Shown: positions 1 through 8,522, counted from the stretch's first letter. The stretch is 64,000 bases of DNA from Rhodococcus opacus B4 (GCF_000010805.1 NC_012522.1:5332001-5396000); one strand, 5' to 3'. Program-made: numbers and translations. Notes: generated by a model not told the origin, from the sequence alone.

Positions 1-939
1 CGTCACCTCCTCCCAGCCGTACACCAGTGTCGCCTTCCCCGCGAGTTCCGCCGCGTTGCCGCGACGCCGGTCGCGCAGAGTCACCGACCGCGACGAGTGG
101 TATCGCAGCCCGTCCAGCCGCACGAGGAGCGGAACGCCGCTGTCCGAGTAGTCCACGTCCTCGTACAGCGTCTTCCCGTCGACGAGCATCGGCGACTGTC
201 GCCGAGCGGCCGGCTGTCCATGGGCGAGTTCGACGTCGACGGCGTACCGGTGCTCCAGAATCGACTGGACACCGCTCGAGACGAACGTCAGCGCGTCGGT
301 CAGCGCCTTGCGGTATCGGCGCGGCGGACGCTGCTCGATGCGTCGAAGCAACGCGGTCACCGACACGTTGCTGCCGGTGACCGCCGCGACGACGACACGC
401 GCGGCTTCCGGCGCCGACGGCTCCTCGACGGCCAGATCGACGACGGTGTCGGCCAGGGACGTCCGCGGCAGGAGCGTCGGGACGAGGATGTGAGCGTGCG
501 CCCGGGACCGGTGCACCACGACCCCCGGGTGGAGGAGATCGCCCTCACGGGGGACCAGACGGTCGGATCGCCGTCCGACCTTGCGATACGTCGGTCCCTG
601 GGGCTCGGCCGACAACCCGTAGGGCACGGTGACGTGGATCGGCCCCTCGGGATCGACGGGCACCAGCGCCCACTCCTCGGCCGGGGTCCGGTGGCTGAGA
701 ATCGCGCGGGGACCGCCGAACAGCAGCGCCGCCCACAGCATCATCGGCCGGTCGAGGGGGCCGTTGGTGACGGCGTACACGCCGTGCAGGACCGCCGACC
801 ACTGGCCGGATTCCACCATGTGCTGAATCTGCCGGGTCGAGATGCCCAGCCCGCGCAATTGCCGGGCCGTGACCAGGCCGTGCTGGTGGTCGAGGACGCG
901 CTGGAACTCGGGCTTGAAGTCGATCGTCGCAGGTGTCAT
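1..939 (-). CDS. AbiEi-type antitoxin-domain / DUF559-like protein, partial
   Basis: The reading frame stays open to the left edge, so the C-terminus is missing and 313 codons are visible. It begins at the ATG complementary to 937-939 (MTPATIDFKPEFQRVLDH). Residues about 20-60 form the winged-helix start seen in AbiEi_4-type antitoxin domains (RQLRGLGISTRQIQHMVESG, then a VLHGVYAV strand). The C-terminal half (SILEHRYAVDVE, then YEDVDYSDSGVPLLVRLDG) resembles the PD-(D/E)XK-like half of the related DUF559 proteins common in actinobacteria. No AbiEii-type nucleotidyltransferase toxin lies beside it here, so it is an orphan or a stand-alone nuclease-like protein. Its function is not known from the sequence. 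Confidence 0.75.
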   Translation of the reverse strand, partial: MTPATIDFKPEFQRVLDHQHGLVTARQLRGLGISTRQIQHMVESGQWSAVLHGVYAVTNGPLDRPMMLWAALLFGGPRAILSHRTPAEEWALVPVDPEGPIHVTVPYGLSAEPQGPTYRKVGRRSDRLVPREGDLLHPGVVVHRSRAHAHILVPTLLPRTSLADTVVDLAVEEPSAPEAARVVVAAVTGSNVSVTALLRRIEQRPPRRYRKALTDALTFVSSGVQSILEHRYAVDVELAHGQPAARRQSPMLVDGKTLYEDVDYSDSGVPLLVRLDGLRYHSSRSVTLRDRRRGNAAELAGKATLVYGWEEVT

Positions 940-1035
940 GGACGCGACGGTGCGCACGCAGGCCGACAGGAAACGCCCGAAGAAGGCCGATTTCAACTGG
1001 CCTGCGGATGAACGTCAGGTTGTGGATAACCCGAG

Positions 1036-1079
1036 CCGTGAGTACTTGTCAACCGCCCGCGGTTAATAAGTACTCACGG
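1036..1079. repeat. 44-bp hairpin-forming palindrome
   Basis: Perfect 12-nt arms (CCGTGAGTACTT at 1036-1047 and its complement at 1068-1079) enclose a second stem (AACCGC 1051-1056 with GCGGTT 1059-1064). It lies just past the stop of the nitrobindin-like gene and upstream of the AbiEi-like gene, both on the minus strand. It may be a terminator for the former or an operator for the latter. There is no T tract. Confidence 0.6.
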
Positions 1080-1082
1080 GCG

Positions 1083-1805
1083 CTAGCCAACGTAGCGGGA
1101 CAGCCGCGCGGAGAGGTGGGGGCGCAGTTCCCCGTCGGCGATGATGCGTTCCTCGACGTACGCGAGGTCGCCGCCCTCGACGATGCCGTAGAGACGCTTG
1201 GCGCCCCCGACCAGAACACCGGAGGTGCTGCGGATCACGACATCGGTCGCGAGCTCCCACGACGACTGGGTGAGGGCGCGGCCGTAGAACAGTTCGACGA
1301 TGCCGGAGCTGTGGGCGAGGAGAAGTTCGACGACTTCCTCGTTGGTGCTGCCGGGAATGCCGTCTCCGCTGATCCGCCAGAAGCCGGTCTCGTGGAGGTC
1401 GGGGCGCACGTATTCGCCGTCGGTGCCCAGAACCCAGGTCTGGGATTTCCACTCGAGGTAGTTGCCACCGTTGTGGGAGACGATGATCTGCTGCCCGAAG
1501 TGGTAGTCGCCGGTGTCGGGGTCGTGGCCTTCCCCTTCGCCGCGCCAGACACCCACGAGCGGCAGTACCGCGAGGAGTTCGTTGTTCAGATCCGGGCCGA
1601 GGCGAAGATTTGCGGTGTCCTCGGGCAGCGGAAGGTCCGGAAGCTGCGGGATGTTCCGCGACGCCGTCGTCTTGGCACGCTCGACGGCGTCAGCGACAGC
1701 TGCGTCACCGCTACCACGACGCACGGTGGGGGTGCCCCCAGCGGGGTCGCTCGTAGTCGGGTGCTCGGAAGGCGAATCTGCGCCTGCGTCCGGGGTTTGA
1801 CTCAC
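1083..1805 (-). CDS. Nitrobindin-like heme-binding beta-barrel protein (DUF1794, FABP-like)
   Basis: The product has 240 residues from the GTG at 1805 (VSQTPDAG). About 65 N-terminal residues are low-complexity. The barrel follows, with the family hallmarks [14 protein letters not shown] near its start, a [11 protein letters not shown] strand, the ETGFWRI strand and a C-terminal [20 protein letters not shown]. Nitrobindin-family proteins bind b-type heme through a C-terminal histidine and react with nitrogen oxides; that role is known for the family and not tested here. Its place next to the cysA2/sseC region matches Rv0813c of M. tuberculosis (from memory). The start overlaps the stop of an upstream 32-residue membrane-peptide frame by GTGA, which supports this start over the longer upstream frame. 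Confidence 0.85.
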   Translation of the reverse strand: MSQTPDAGADSPSEHPTTSDPAGGTPTVRRGSGDAAVADAVERAKTTASRNIPQLPDLPLPEDTANLRLGPDLNNELLAVLPLVGVWRGEGEGHDPDTGDYHFGQQIIVSHNGGNYLEWKSQTWVLGTDGEYVRPDLHETGFWRISGDGIPGSTNEEVVELLLAHSSGIVELFYGRALTQSSWELATDVVIRSTSGVLVGGAKRLYGIVEGGDLAYVEERIIADGELRPHLSARLSRYVG

Positions 1806-1900
1806 GACTCGTCGGTGACCAGGCGGTAGATCGTGTAGAGGGAGAACCACGTGATCAACACGGCGGCAAGGACAAGAAGTACCTCGAAGAAGATAACCAC
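1802..1900 (-). CDS. Small single-pass membrane peptide (32 aa), coupled to nitrobindin-like gene
   Basis: A GTG-started frame of 33 codons encodes [18 protein letters not shown] followed by [14 protein letters not shown]. It is one hydrophobic helix with a short charged tail. The stop TGA overlaps the GTG of the nitrobindin-like gene by four bases, a classic sign of translational coupling. An in-frame stop lies four codons upstream of the GTG, so the frame cannot be longer. There is no clear Shine-Dalgarno sequence, which leaves some doubt. It could be a membrane anchor or partner for the heme protein, or simply a coupling leader. Confidence 0.55.
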   Translation of the reverse strand: MVIFFEVLLVLAAVLITWFSLYTIYRLVTDES

Positions 1901-2047
1901 GGTGACATCCTAAACCGAACCCGTCGAGCGGTCGAAACGGGAGGCGGCTTACCGTCACTGCGGCTACGGTTTCTCGAAGGCGACCACCCGGTCGGTTCCG
2001 GATATCCTCATGCCGTCGTCTCGTCTCCCACTCCTCCCGGAGGTCCC

Positions 2048-3316
2048 ATGCTTCGATCCAGTCCTGTGCTTCCCGGCCTGGCCCGAGCCGCGGTGACGGC
2101 GACGGTGCTGCTGCTCACGGTGTCCGCGTTCGGCGCTCCCGGTCCGGCCGTCGCGGCCCCGAACTCCGGCAGCGCGGACCCCGGTAGCGCCGGTTCGGGA
2201 AGTGACGAGACCGACAGCGTCGATCCGAACAACTACGCCACCGACTGCCCCGATGTCCTCATCGTCGCGGTGTCGGGTGCGACGGATTCTGAAGCAGACC
2301 GTAACCCGCTCGAGGAGAGCGGTGAGGCGTGGTCCAACTGGCTGGGCAACGTGACGGTGCCGACCGGGCAGGCCAACGCGGACGAGCCCGGGACGGTGGG
2401 GTGGATGTACGTGCCCTATCCGTCCACATACGGTCTCGGTTTGCTGCAACCTGTTCCGACATACCAGGATTCGATGGCGGCCGGTGTCGCGTCGACGAAC
2501 AGGATCCTCGACGAGAACAAGGCGAAGTGCGGCGACGACACCAAGTACGTCCTCCTCGGGTACAGCGTCGGCGGCGAGGTGGTCGAACGGGTGGCGCGCG
2601 AACTCGGCCACCGCGACAGCAATGCTCTGGTTACCGCCGACGACATCGCCGGTGTCGCGTTGATCGGCGACCCGTACCGCCCCGCGGGGACACCGTCGAT
2701 GGGCGAGCCGGGCCCTCCCGGAGGCGGATTCATGTCTTCCGGGCCTGCCGACTACGGCGCTCTCGACGGCAAGATCACCTACGCGTGCCGCCCCTACGAC
2801 ATCGCGTGCGACGCGCCGCAGGAGATCGCCGTCCTCGAGCTGGCGCTCGGGGTGCTGGGACAGCTGCACTTCACCCTGCTGAACCCGGGCCAAACCGTCT
2901 CCGACTTCGCGAATGCAGTGACGAACATGGCGGCGCGGACGATCGTCCACATCGTCACCCACGACGACTGGTTCGCCTCCGACGAGTCCTTCCTCGACGT
3001 ACTGCGCAAGGTGGCCGACCGGACCTACGACCCCGACGGGCCGGACCGGAACACGCAGGTGTCCCGGGAGCAGATGGTCGAGGCGCTGAACTGGGCCATG
3101 GGCCCCGGTTCCGAGGTCGTGAAGGCGAAGCTCGCGGCAGAGGGGCCCGGGTTCGTCGAGGACAACCGGGACGTCTTCGAACTCGTGACCAAGCCGTACA
3201 TCTTCCTGGGCTTCATCCAGCACCTGTTCTACTGGAACAACAACCCGAACGACCCCTGGTACTGGGAGAGCGAGAAGGTCGTCGACTGGATCACCGCGCT
3301 CGCGCAGGAGCAGTAG
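2048..3316 (+). CDS. Secreted cutinase / PE-PPE-type serine esterase family protein
   Basis: The product has 422 residues from ATG 2048, which follows a GGAGG ribosome-binding site. A signal peptide (hydrophobic [15 protein letters not shown], cleavage near AVAA at about residue 37) and a Gly/Ser-rich linker come first. The alpha/beta-hydrolase core carries the nucleophile elbow GYSVGG with Ser173; further Asp and His residues ([17 protein letters not shown] near residue 300) are plausible triad partners. Cutinase-like enzymes of mycolata cleave ester bonds in lipids, and this one is probably exported to the envelope. It interrupts the otherwise Mycobacterium-like order between the Rv0813c-like and Rv0814c-like genes and stands alone between two terminator-like palindromes. 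The substrate is unknown. Confidence 0.82.
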   Translation: MLRSSPVLPGLARAAVTATVLLLTVSAFGAPGPAVAAPNSGSADPGSAGSGSDETDSVDPNNYATDCPDVLIVAVSGATDSEADRNPLEESGEAWSNWLGNVTVPTGQANADEPGTVGWMYVPYPSTYGLGLLQPVPTYQDSMAAGVASTNRILDENKAKCGDDTKYVLLGYSVGGEVVERVARELGHRDSNALVTADDIAGVALIGDPYRPAGTPSMGEPGPPGGGFMSSGPADYGALDGKITYACRPYDIACDAPQEIAVLELALGVLGQLHFTLLNPGQTVSDFANAVTNMAARTIVHIVTHDDWFASDESFLDVLRKVADRTYDPDGPDRNTQVSREQMVEALNWAMGPGSEVVKAKLAAEGPGFVEDNRDVFELVTKPYIFLGFIQHLFYWNNNPNDPWYWESEKVVDWITALAQEQ

Positions 3317-3370
3317 GCGCTTCGCGCTCGTGCGCCTTTCTGGTTGTCGGCGCAACCAGAAGGGCGCACA
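3316..3370. repeat. Interspersed palindromic element, copy 1
   Basis: It begins one base after the TAG stop of the esterase gene. The left arm spans 3316-3345 and the right arm 3354-3368 (starts AACCAGAA, reads GGGCGCAC); the right arm degenerates after that. The left arm is identical over 29 positions to the complement of the right arm of the copy at 61555-61622. Both copies abut a TAG stop, so this is a dispersed, possibly terminator-acting repeat. Confidence 0.7.
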
Positions 3371-3389
3371 GGTGGCGGAGCCGCACGAG

Positions 3390-3424
3390 AAAGGCCCCGC
3401 TCCGAATGCCGGAGCGGGGCCTTT
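3390..3424. terminator. Bidirectional terminator between esterase and sseC
   Basis: Perfect 14-nt arms (AAAGGCCCCGCTCC at 3390-3403, complement at 3411-3424) with a 7-nt loop lie between two convergent genes. The arms start with AAA and end with TTT, giving short U runs in both directions. Confidence 0.8.
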
Positions 3425-3439
3425 CTGTGGTGCTGGGTC

Positions 3440-3745
3440 CTACTCGCCGACCGTGACGTCGACGTTGTGCACGCCTGCGCTCGTCGGGCTCACCGTGGCG
3501 GTGCCGTTGCCGGAGCTGGAGAGTGCACGCACGGTCCAGTCGCCGGGAGCGGCGAAGAAGCGGAAGTCTCCGGTGCCCGAGGCGACGACCTCGGCGGTGA
3601 ACTCTCCGCCGCCGTCGAGGAGACGCACGAACGCTCCACCGATCGGCTGGCCGTCAGTGGCGAGAACGCGGCCGGTGATGACCGTTTCCTTCTCGACGTC
3701 GACGCCCGCGGGCAGGGTCTGGGTCTGTACAGGTGCTCCACACAT
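3440..3745 (-). CDS. sseC: DUF1416 protein (SseC family), sulfurtransferase partner
   Basis: A 101-residue protein starting MCGAPVQTQTLPAGVD. The rest is a carboxypeptidase-regulatory-like beta sandwich (VITGRVLATDGQPIGGAFVRL, GDFRFFAAPGDWTVRAL). It follows the sulfurtransferase gene by 3 nt, as SseC/Rv0814c follows CysA2 in mycobacteria (from memory). Its biochemical role is not settled; the fixed pairing suggests it works with the sulfurtransferase, perhaps through its N-terminal cysteine. It is the last gene of the DUF4395-cysA2-sseC operon and ends at the terminator at 3390-3424. Confidence 0.85.
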   Translation of the reverse strand: MCGAPVQTQTLPAGVDVEKETVITGRVLATDGQPIGGAFVRLLDGGGEFTAEVVASGTGDFRFFAAPGDWTVRALSSSGNGTATVSPTSAGVHNVDVTVGE

Positions 3746-3748
3746 GGC

Positions 3749-4585
3749 TCAGTGAACCTCCAACTCGATGGGTGCGCCGACGAGTGAGCCGTATTCGACC
3801 CAGCTGCCGTCGTAGTTCTTGACATCGGACTTGCCGAGGATCTCCTTGAGCACGAACCAGGTGTGGCTGGAGCGCTCGCCGATACGGCAGTACGCGATGG
3901 TGGGCTTGGACTCGTCGTAGCCCTTCTCCGAGTACAGCTTCTCCAGGTCGTCGTCCGACTTGAACGTGCCGTCCTCGTTTGCGGTGGTGCTCCACGGGAT
4001 GTTGATGGCCGTGGGGACGTGTCCACGCTGCTGCGCCTGCTCCTGCGGCAGGTGCGCGGGGGCGAGGATCTTGCCGGAGAACTCGTCGGGCGAACGCACG
4101 TCGACGAGGTTCTTGTTGCCGATGGCGTCGATGACCTCGTCGCGGAACGCGCGGATCGTCAGGTCGGGTGCGTCGGCCTTGTACTGGGTGGCCTCGCGGG
4201 AGACGGTCTCCTTGGAGAGGGGGCGCCCGTCGAGCTCCCACTTCTTGCGGCCGCCGTCGATCAGCTTGACGTCCTGGTGGCCGTACAGCTTGAAGTACCA
4301 GTACGCGTATGCCGCGAACCAGTTGTTGTTGCCGCCGTAGAGAACGATGGTGTCGTCGTTGGCGACGCCCTTGGCGGACAGGAGGTCGGAGAACTGCTGC
4401 TGGTTCAGGAAGTCACGACGGACTCCGTCCTGCAGGTCCTTCCGCCAGTCGAGGCGGATGGCGCCTTCGATGTGGCCGCCGTCGTATGCGCTGGTGTCCT
4501 CATCCACCTCGACGAAAACGGTCTTGGGGGCGTTGAGGTTCTGCTCAGCCCAGTCGGCGGAGACTAGGACATCGGAGCGAGCCAT
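3749..4585 (-). CDS. cysA2: Thiosulfate sulfurtransferase (two-domain rhodanese)
   Basis: A 278-residue tandem rhodanese. The N-terminal inactive domain (VFVEVDEDTSAYDGGHIEGA, about 20-130) is followed by an active C-terminal domain with the catalytic loop CRIGERSSHTW, Cys233 being the sulfur acceptor. It moves sulfane sulfur from thiosulfate or a related donor to cyanide or thiol acceptors in the cytoplasm. The length equals that of mycobacterial CysA2/CysA3. It sits between DUF4395 and sseC in one operon, and the polycysteine leader at 5223-5309 suggests control by cysteine supply. Confidence 0.93.
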   Translation of the reverse strand: MARSDVLVSADWAEQNLNAPKTVFVEVDEDTSAYDGGHIEGAIRLDWRKDLQDGVRRDFLNQQQFSDLLSAKGVANDDTIVLYGGNNNWFAAYAYWYFKLYGHQDVKLIDGGRKKWELDGRPLSKETVSREATQYKADAPDLTIRAFRDEVIDAIGNKNLVDVRSPDEFSGKILAPAHLPQEQAQQRGHVPTAINIPWSTTANEDGTFKSDDDLEKLYSEKGYDESKPTIAYCRIGERSSHTWFVLKEILGKSDVKNYDGSWVEYGSLVGAPIELEVH

Positions 4586-4644
4586 GGTGTTCCTTTCGAT
4601 GTGTTCTTACTTCTGTCGGGTGGATCGTGCGGTGGTCGAAGCGT

Positions 4645-5094
4645 TCAGGCGGGGCGTAGCCGCGTCACGAGCGGGTAGATCTGGCAGCCGAGGCAGAACC
4701 CGAATGCGGCGTTGAGAAACGCCGCGAACAGGGCGAATGCGGTGGCAACGGCGCCGATGACGCCGGAGCCGGCGAGGAAGCCGAGGGTGCCGGCGGCGGC
4801 GAAGACGAATCCGACGAGCTGCGCGAACCGCAGCGGTGCGACGGGTTCGCGTTCGCTCACCGGAGCGAGTCGCGGCGCGACGAGGGAGCCGAAGATCCGG
4901 CCGTATGGGCTGCGCCGCGGACCGGTGGCTGCGCCCGCCGCGAAGACGACGGCCTGCAGGGCCAGCAGGATTCCTGCGGCGACCAGCGAGAACGTCGACA
5001 CGACGAGGACGGCGACGAGGACCGCGGTGGTGACCCAGGCGGCGAACCGGGGGCCACGAACGTCGACCTGCTCGACCTCGAGTGTTGTGGACAT
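4645..5094 (-). CDS. DUF4395 integral membrane protein
   Basis: A 149-residue protein with about four hydrophobic segments: AWVTTAVLVAVLVVSTFSLV and ILLALQAVVFAAGAA near the N-terminus, then two after residue 85 ending in NAAFGFCLGCQIYP. The C-terminal FCLGC cysteine pair is typical of DUF4395 members, which often sit next to rhodaneses or thioredoxins. It is first in the operon with cysA2 and sseC, with an AGGAG ribosome-binding site before ATG 5094. A role in sulfur or thiol transport or membrane redox is inferred from context only. Confidence 0.82.
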   Translation of the reverse strand: MSTTLEVEQVDVRGPRFAAWVTTAVLVAVLVVSTFSLVAAGILLALQAVVFAAGAATGPRRSPYGRIFGSLVAPRLAPVSEREPVAPLRFAQLVGFVFAAAGTLGFLAGSGVIGAVATAFALFAAFLNAAFGFCLGCQIYPLVTRLRPA

Positions 5095-5222
5095 GAGAAG
5101 TGCTCCTGCGTTGAGTCCTGAATGCTTGCCTGGCGCCGAAGAGCGACGGTCGACGTCGTCATCGGGATTTCGATCACGTGCGCGGAGTCCGCGGTGTCAG
5201 CAGAAAGCGACAGCCCTGGTGA

Positions 5223-5309
5223 TCAGCAACAGGTACAGCAACAAGCCCCGAGGCGGCACAGGTCTACCGTGCGGCGTCGGGTGAGCATGAGCTCGTGGCT
5301 GGATTGCAC
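5223..5309 (-). CDS. Leaderless polycysteine leader peptide (cysteine attenuator uORF)
   Basis: A 28-codon frame begins at GTG 5309 and ends VDLCRLGACCCTCC followed by TGA: six of the last 18 residues are cysteine, five of them in the final six. A -10 hexamer TAAACT (complement of 5317-5322) ends exactly 7 nt before the GTG, the spacing expected of a leaderless actinobacterial mRNA. An internal ATG at 5288 is an alternative start. It lies 128 nt upstream of the DUF4395-cysA2-sseC operon on the same strand. In mycobacteria, polycysteine leaderless short ORFs in front of sulfur genes are known to attenuate expression in response to cysteine; the same function is inferred here. Confidence 0.85.
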   Translation of the reverse strand: MQSSHELMLTRRRTVDLCRLGACCCTCC

Positions 5310-5316
5310 GGCGACG

Positions 5317-5322
5317 AGTTTA
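5317..5322 (-). promoter_or_regulatory. -10 element of the sulfur operon leader
   Basis: TAAACT on the minus strand fits the actinobacterial TANNNT consensus. Seven nucleotides separate it from the GTG of the polycysteine leader, so transcription probably starts at that GTG. Confidence 0.6.
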
Positions 5323-5331
5323 CCCGGTTCT

Positions 5332-5808
5332 TCAGGAATTTGAAGCCGGGGGCCGGGTGAGGGGTCCGAGCGCCGCCCTGAGGTCGGCCGCGGTGGGCAC
5401 CCCGGACACCCGGAAGCGTTGCTGCAGGTCGGCGTCGAGAATGAACGTCGTCGGCAACGACAGAACGCCGAGTTCCTTGGCGAGAGCGGGATACTCGTCG
5501 ATGTCGACTTCCACCTCGACGGGAGGTTCCGGCTCGCCGGCGAGGTCCGCGACGACCTGTCCGACGACCCTGCGCACCGCTGCGCAGGGTCCGCACCAGT
5601 CGGCGGAGAAGTGGAGAACGGTGGCCCGCCGAGGGTGTTCGGGCGACTGCGGCCCGATGCCCGCCGCCTCGAGGAGCAGCCGTCGCTGGTCGGTCACGAC
5701 CGCGGTCGTCTCGCCGGTGGTCCGGACCTTCCCCTGGCGCCGCTGCCAGACGAGCCCGAACGCGAGAGCCGCGAACAGTGCGATCAGTAACAGTGTGATT
5801 CCGGTCAT
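5332..5808 (-). CDS. thiX: Membrane-anchored thioredoxin-like protein
   Basis: A 158-residue protein. An N-terminal transmembrane anchor (ITLLLIALFAALAFGLVW, residues 4-21) precedes a thioredoxin fold with the redox motif WCGPC (Cys72/Cys75) and the cis-Pro region LSLPTTFIL. It is likely a periplasm-facing disulfide reductase or exchange protein. The gene overlaps the LmeA-like gene upstream by four bases (ATGA) and lies directly upstream of the cysteine leader, matching the order Rv0816c-Rv0817c of M. tuberculosis (from memory). The electron partner cannot be told from the sequence. Confidence 0.88.
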   Translation of the reverse strand: MTGITLLLIALFAALAFGLVWQRRQGKVRTTGETTAVVTDQRRLLLEAAGIGPQSPEHPRRATVLHFSADWCGPCAAVRRVVGQVVADLAGEPEPPVEVEVDIDEYPALAKELGVLSLPTTFILDADLQQRFRVSGVPTAADLRAALGPLTRPPASNS

Positions 5809-6584
5809 CGGTTCTGCAGTTCGTTCAGGTCGATCGTGACGTTGTCGCCGACGCCCTCGATGACGATCTGCGAGCCCTCCGCGTACACCTCCGTCGGCTG
5901 GACGCCGAACGGCAGCTCCTTGGGGTCGATCGTCCGGGTGAACAGGCCGAGGATCGCGGGAGCGAGGGGCTCGGGGATGGTGAAGTCGGCGTGGCCCTCG
6001 GGCCCGAAGTAGAAGTCGCTGGCGACGATCTTCACCTGACCACCGTCGAGGACCAGGTCGGCTTGCACGCTGACGGTGGTCTCGAGGGGGCCGACGGGGA
6101 CGGTGCCGGTGAGGACGACGCCGCCCGCGGTCGGCATTCCGGAGCCGCCGGATCCGCCGGTCCCGTCCGACTTGCTGGCCGGTGGGGCCGAAACCTGCAG
6201 GTCGGGGATGTCGAGGAACCGTCCCAGGTCGGTGGCGTCGATGAGCATGCGGCCGGAGAGGTGGTCGACGGGAAGGCTCGTGACGGACCCGTCGACGAGG
6301 TCGGACAGCGGCGCGGACACGCCCAGAAGGGTGGACTCGATCGTCACCTCACCGACCACGTCGCTCTGTACTCCCTGGGCACGGATCTCGATGTTCTCGT
6401 ACTTTCCGTTCCACGCCTGGGTGAGGAAGGGGAAGCCGTGCACCGTCACCTCGGGATCCGCGGTGAGGGACGCGCCCGCCCGCAGTTCCCGCGACACCCG
6501 GTACTCCGCATAGGCCGCCGAACCGAAGTCGACGACGAGACCGAGTGCCACGAGGAAGACGATTCCGATGATGAGTTTCCGCAC
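5805..6584 (-). CDS. lmeA: LmeA-like DUF2993 exported lipid-binding protein
   Basis: A 259-residue protein with an N-terminal signal or anchor (LIIGIVFLVALGLVVDFGSA) and the DUF2993 core: VTVHGFPFLTQAWNGKYENI, then GVSAPLSDL and the C-terminal VIEGVGDNVTIDL. In mycobacteria, LmeA binds phosphoinositides and sustains mannan elongation of lipomannan/LAM; the same envelope role is plausible. A Gly/Ser/Pro insert around residues 140-155 (KSDGTGGSGGSGMP) is a likely loop. It is coupled to thiX and divergent from glnR across a 205-bp intergenic region. Confidence 0.82.
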   Translation of the reverse strand: MRKLIIGIVFLVALGLVVDFGSAAYAEYRVSRELRAGASLTADPEVTVHGFPFLTQAWNGKYENIEIRAQGVQSDVVGEVTIESTLLGVSAPLSDLVDGSVTSLPVDHLSGRMLIDATDLGRFLDIPDLQVSAPPASKSDGTGGSGGSGMPTAGGVVLTGTVPVGPLETTVSVQADLVLDGGQVKIVASDFYFGPEGHADFTIPEPLAPAILGLFTRTIDPKELPFGVQPTEVYAEGSQIVIEGVGDNVTIDLNELQNR

Positions 6585-6690
6585 GGCCCCATTGTGACGG
6601 ACACGGTTCCGGGCGGTGCCGGTGCAACCTCCGCGCCGGTTGCCGGGGTTCGGTGCGACGGACCTTGACGGCGGCGCGCTACTCTGTCAC

Positions 6691-6721
6691 CGACAAAAGT
6701 GTCGATACCTTCAGTGTCGAT
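6691..6721 (+). promoter_or_regulatory. Direct and inverted repeats upstream of glnR
   Basis: AGTGTCGAT occurs at 6698-6706 and 6713-6721 (15-bp period), and CGACAAAAGTGTCG at 6691-6704 is palindromic. The group lies about 70-100 bp before the GlnR start in the divergent lmeA/glnR promoter region. The cognate regulator is unknown. Confidence 0.35.
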
Positions 6722-6789
6722 CTACCTGGACCGGCGGACGAACGACCCGTCGGCCGGCCGGGTACGACGGCGACGAGATGGGAGGCTGT

Positions 6790-7548
6790 GTGGAGCTACT
6801 GCTTCTTACCTCCGACCCGAACCCCGAGGCAGTGCTGCCTGCCCTCGCCCTGCTGGCGCATTCGGTGCGGCCTGCCCCGACGGAGGTGTCCTCACTCCTG
6901 GAAGCGAGCTCCGCCGACATCGCCCTGGTGGATGCGCGCACCGATCTCGCGGCGGCTCGCGGCCTCTGCCGGCTGCTGGGCAGCACGGGTTCCGCGGTCC
7001 CCGTGGTGGCGGTGCTCACCGAGGGTGGCCTGGTGGCGGTCAATTCCGACTGGGGTCTCGACGACATCCTGCTTCCGGGCACCGGGCCGGCCGAGGTGGA
7101 TGCCCGCCTCCGGCTGCTGGTCGGACGCACCGGCGGCGTCGCCAGCCCGGAGGCGTCGGGCAAGATCACGCTCGGCGAACTGGTCATCGACGAGGGCACG
7201 TACACGGCCCGGCTGCGTGGCCGTCCCCTCGACCTCACCTACAAGGAGTTCGAACTCCTCAAGTACCTGGCGCAGCACGCGGGTCGCGTCTTCACCCGCG
7301 CACAGTTGCTGCAGGAGGTGTGGGGATACGACTTCTTCGGTGGCACCCGCACGGTCGACGTCCACGTGCGTCGTCTGCGCGCCAAGCTGGGCAGTGAGTA
7401 CGAATCCTTGATCGGTACAGTCCGCAACGTCGGATACAAGGCCGTGCGTCCCACCCGCAGCAAGTCGGGTGCGCCGGTGCCGCCGGTCGACGATCTCGAC
7501 GCCGAAGATGCAGATTTCGAATCCGCGGAAGGACCTGTGATCCAGTGA
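6790..7548 (+). CDS. glnR: GlnR, OmpR-type orphan nitrogen response regulator
   Basis: A 252-residue regulator, taking GTG 6790 as start because GGGAGG lies just upstream and the product then opens [19 protein letters not shown] as GlnR proteins do; ATG 6778 is an alternative. The receiver domain covers residues 1-115 and the winged-helix DNA-binding domain about 130-225 ([36 protein letters not shown]). The acidic tail is typical of the family. GlnR controls nitrogen assimilation genes in actinobacteria and works as a receiver-dimerised, apparently unphosphorylated regulator. It overlaps mshD by GTGA. Two AGTGTCGAT direct repeats upstream could be control sites. Confidence 0.93.
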   Translation: MELLLLTSDPNPEAVLPALALLAHSVRPAPTEVSSLLEASSADIALVDARTDLAAARGLCRLLGSTGSAVPVVAVLTEGGLVAVNSDWGLDDILLPGTGPAEVDARLRLLVGRTGGVASPEASGKITLGELVIDEGTYTARLRGRPLDLTYKEFELLKYLAQHAGRVFTRAQLLQEVWGYDFFGGTRTVDVHVRRLRAKLGSEYESLIGTVRNVGYKAVRPTRSKSGAPVPPVDDLDAEDADFESAEGPVIQ

Positions 7549-8462
7549 GCGCTTCGGTGCAGTCCTGGACCGATCGACTCGACGGCGCGCAGGCCGCGGA
7601 CGTGTCCGCACTGCTCGGCCGCGCGACGGCAGCCGACGGAACCGCGCCCGTGTCGGAGCAGGGTGTGCACGCCGTGTCCGGCGCCGGGGGCGACGGCGTG
7701 CGTCATCTCGTGGAGACCGACGCCGATCGCATCGTCGGATACGCGCAGCTGCAGCCGGGGCACGGCGAGCACCCCGCGATGGCCGAACTCGCGGTCGATC
7801 CCGAGGCGCGTGGCCGGGGGATCGGTGGCCGGCTGGTCGCAGAGGTCCTGTCCGCGGGTGGTCCGGACACGAGGGTGTGGGCGCACGGCAACCTGCCTGC
7901 GGCGCAGGCGGTGGCGCAGCGTCTGGGGCTGACCGGTGCGCGTGAACTCCTGCAGCTCCGGCGTCCGCTCGCCGGTGCGGAACTCCCGGAACTCGTTGTG
8001 CTGGAGGGTATTTCACTCCGCGTGTACCGCGGTGTCGAGGATGATCCAGAGGTGCTGCGGGTCAACGCCGCCGCGTTCGCCTGGCATCCCGAGCAGGGGT
8101 CGTGGACCGAACGTGAGATGGCCGAACGCCGCGCGGAGGCCTGGTTCGATCCGGCCGGACTGTTCATGGCGTTCGCCACGTCGGACGAGAAGCGGCTGCT
8201 CGGATTCCACTGGACCAAGGTGCATCCGAAGCAGGGCGACGAGCCGGCCATCGGTGAGGTCTACGTGGTGGCGATCGGTCCCGACGCCCAGGGGCGTGGT
8301 CTCGGCCGGTTGCTGACGCTCGCCGGACTGCACTACCTGCGTGACCGCGGGCTCGGTGCGGTGCTGCTCTACGTCGAGGGCGACAACGCCTCGGCGCTGC
8401 ACACCTACGACCGGCTCGGGTTCGAGCGGTTCCACACCGACGTCGCCTACGCGCGCGCCTGA
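7545..8462 (+). CDS. mshD: Mycothiol synthase (acetyl-CoA:Cys-GlcN-Ins acetyltransferase)
   Basis: A 305-residue tandem GNAT protein. The N-terminal domain contains [19 protein letters not shown] and the C-terminal active domain [19 protein letters not shown]; both carry the acetyl-CoA pyrophosphate loop (R/Q)GxGxGxx. MshD performs the last step of mycothiol synthesis by acetylating the cysteinyl amine. The GTG start overlaps the glnR stop by four bases, as in Rv0818-Rv0819. It is followed by the pstS promoter region. Confidence 0.95.
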   Translation: MSASVQSWTDRLDGAQAADVSALLGRATAADGTAPVSEQGVHAVSGAGGDGVRHLVETDADRIVGYAQLQPGHGEHPAMAELAVDPEARGRGIGGRLVAEVLSAGGPDTRVWAHGNLPAAQAVAQRLGLTGARELLQLRRPLAGAELPELVVLEGISLRVYRGVEDDPEVLRVNAAAFAWHPEQGSWTEREMAERRAEAWFDPAGLFMAFATSDEKRLLGFHWTKVHPKQGDEPAIGEVYVVAIGPDAQGRGLGRLLTLAGLHYLRDRGLGAVLLYVEGDNASALHTYDRLGFERFHTDVAYARA

Positions 8463-8522
8463 GGGGCTTCTTTACTTCCGCACCTGTTGTTCGTCTCGGA
8501 AATGTGGACAAATGCTCGGTCT

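Noticed and set aside
1964-3355. A 463-codon minus-strand frame opposite the esterase gene
   Set aside because: The plus strand has a signal peptide, a GYSVGG elbow and a ribosome-binding site; the minus frame has none.
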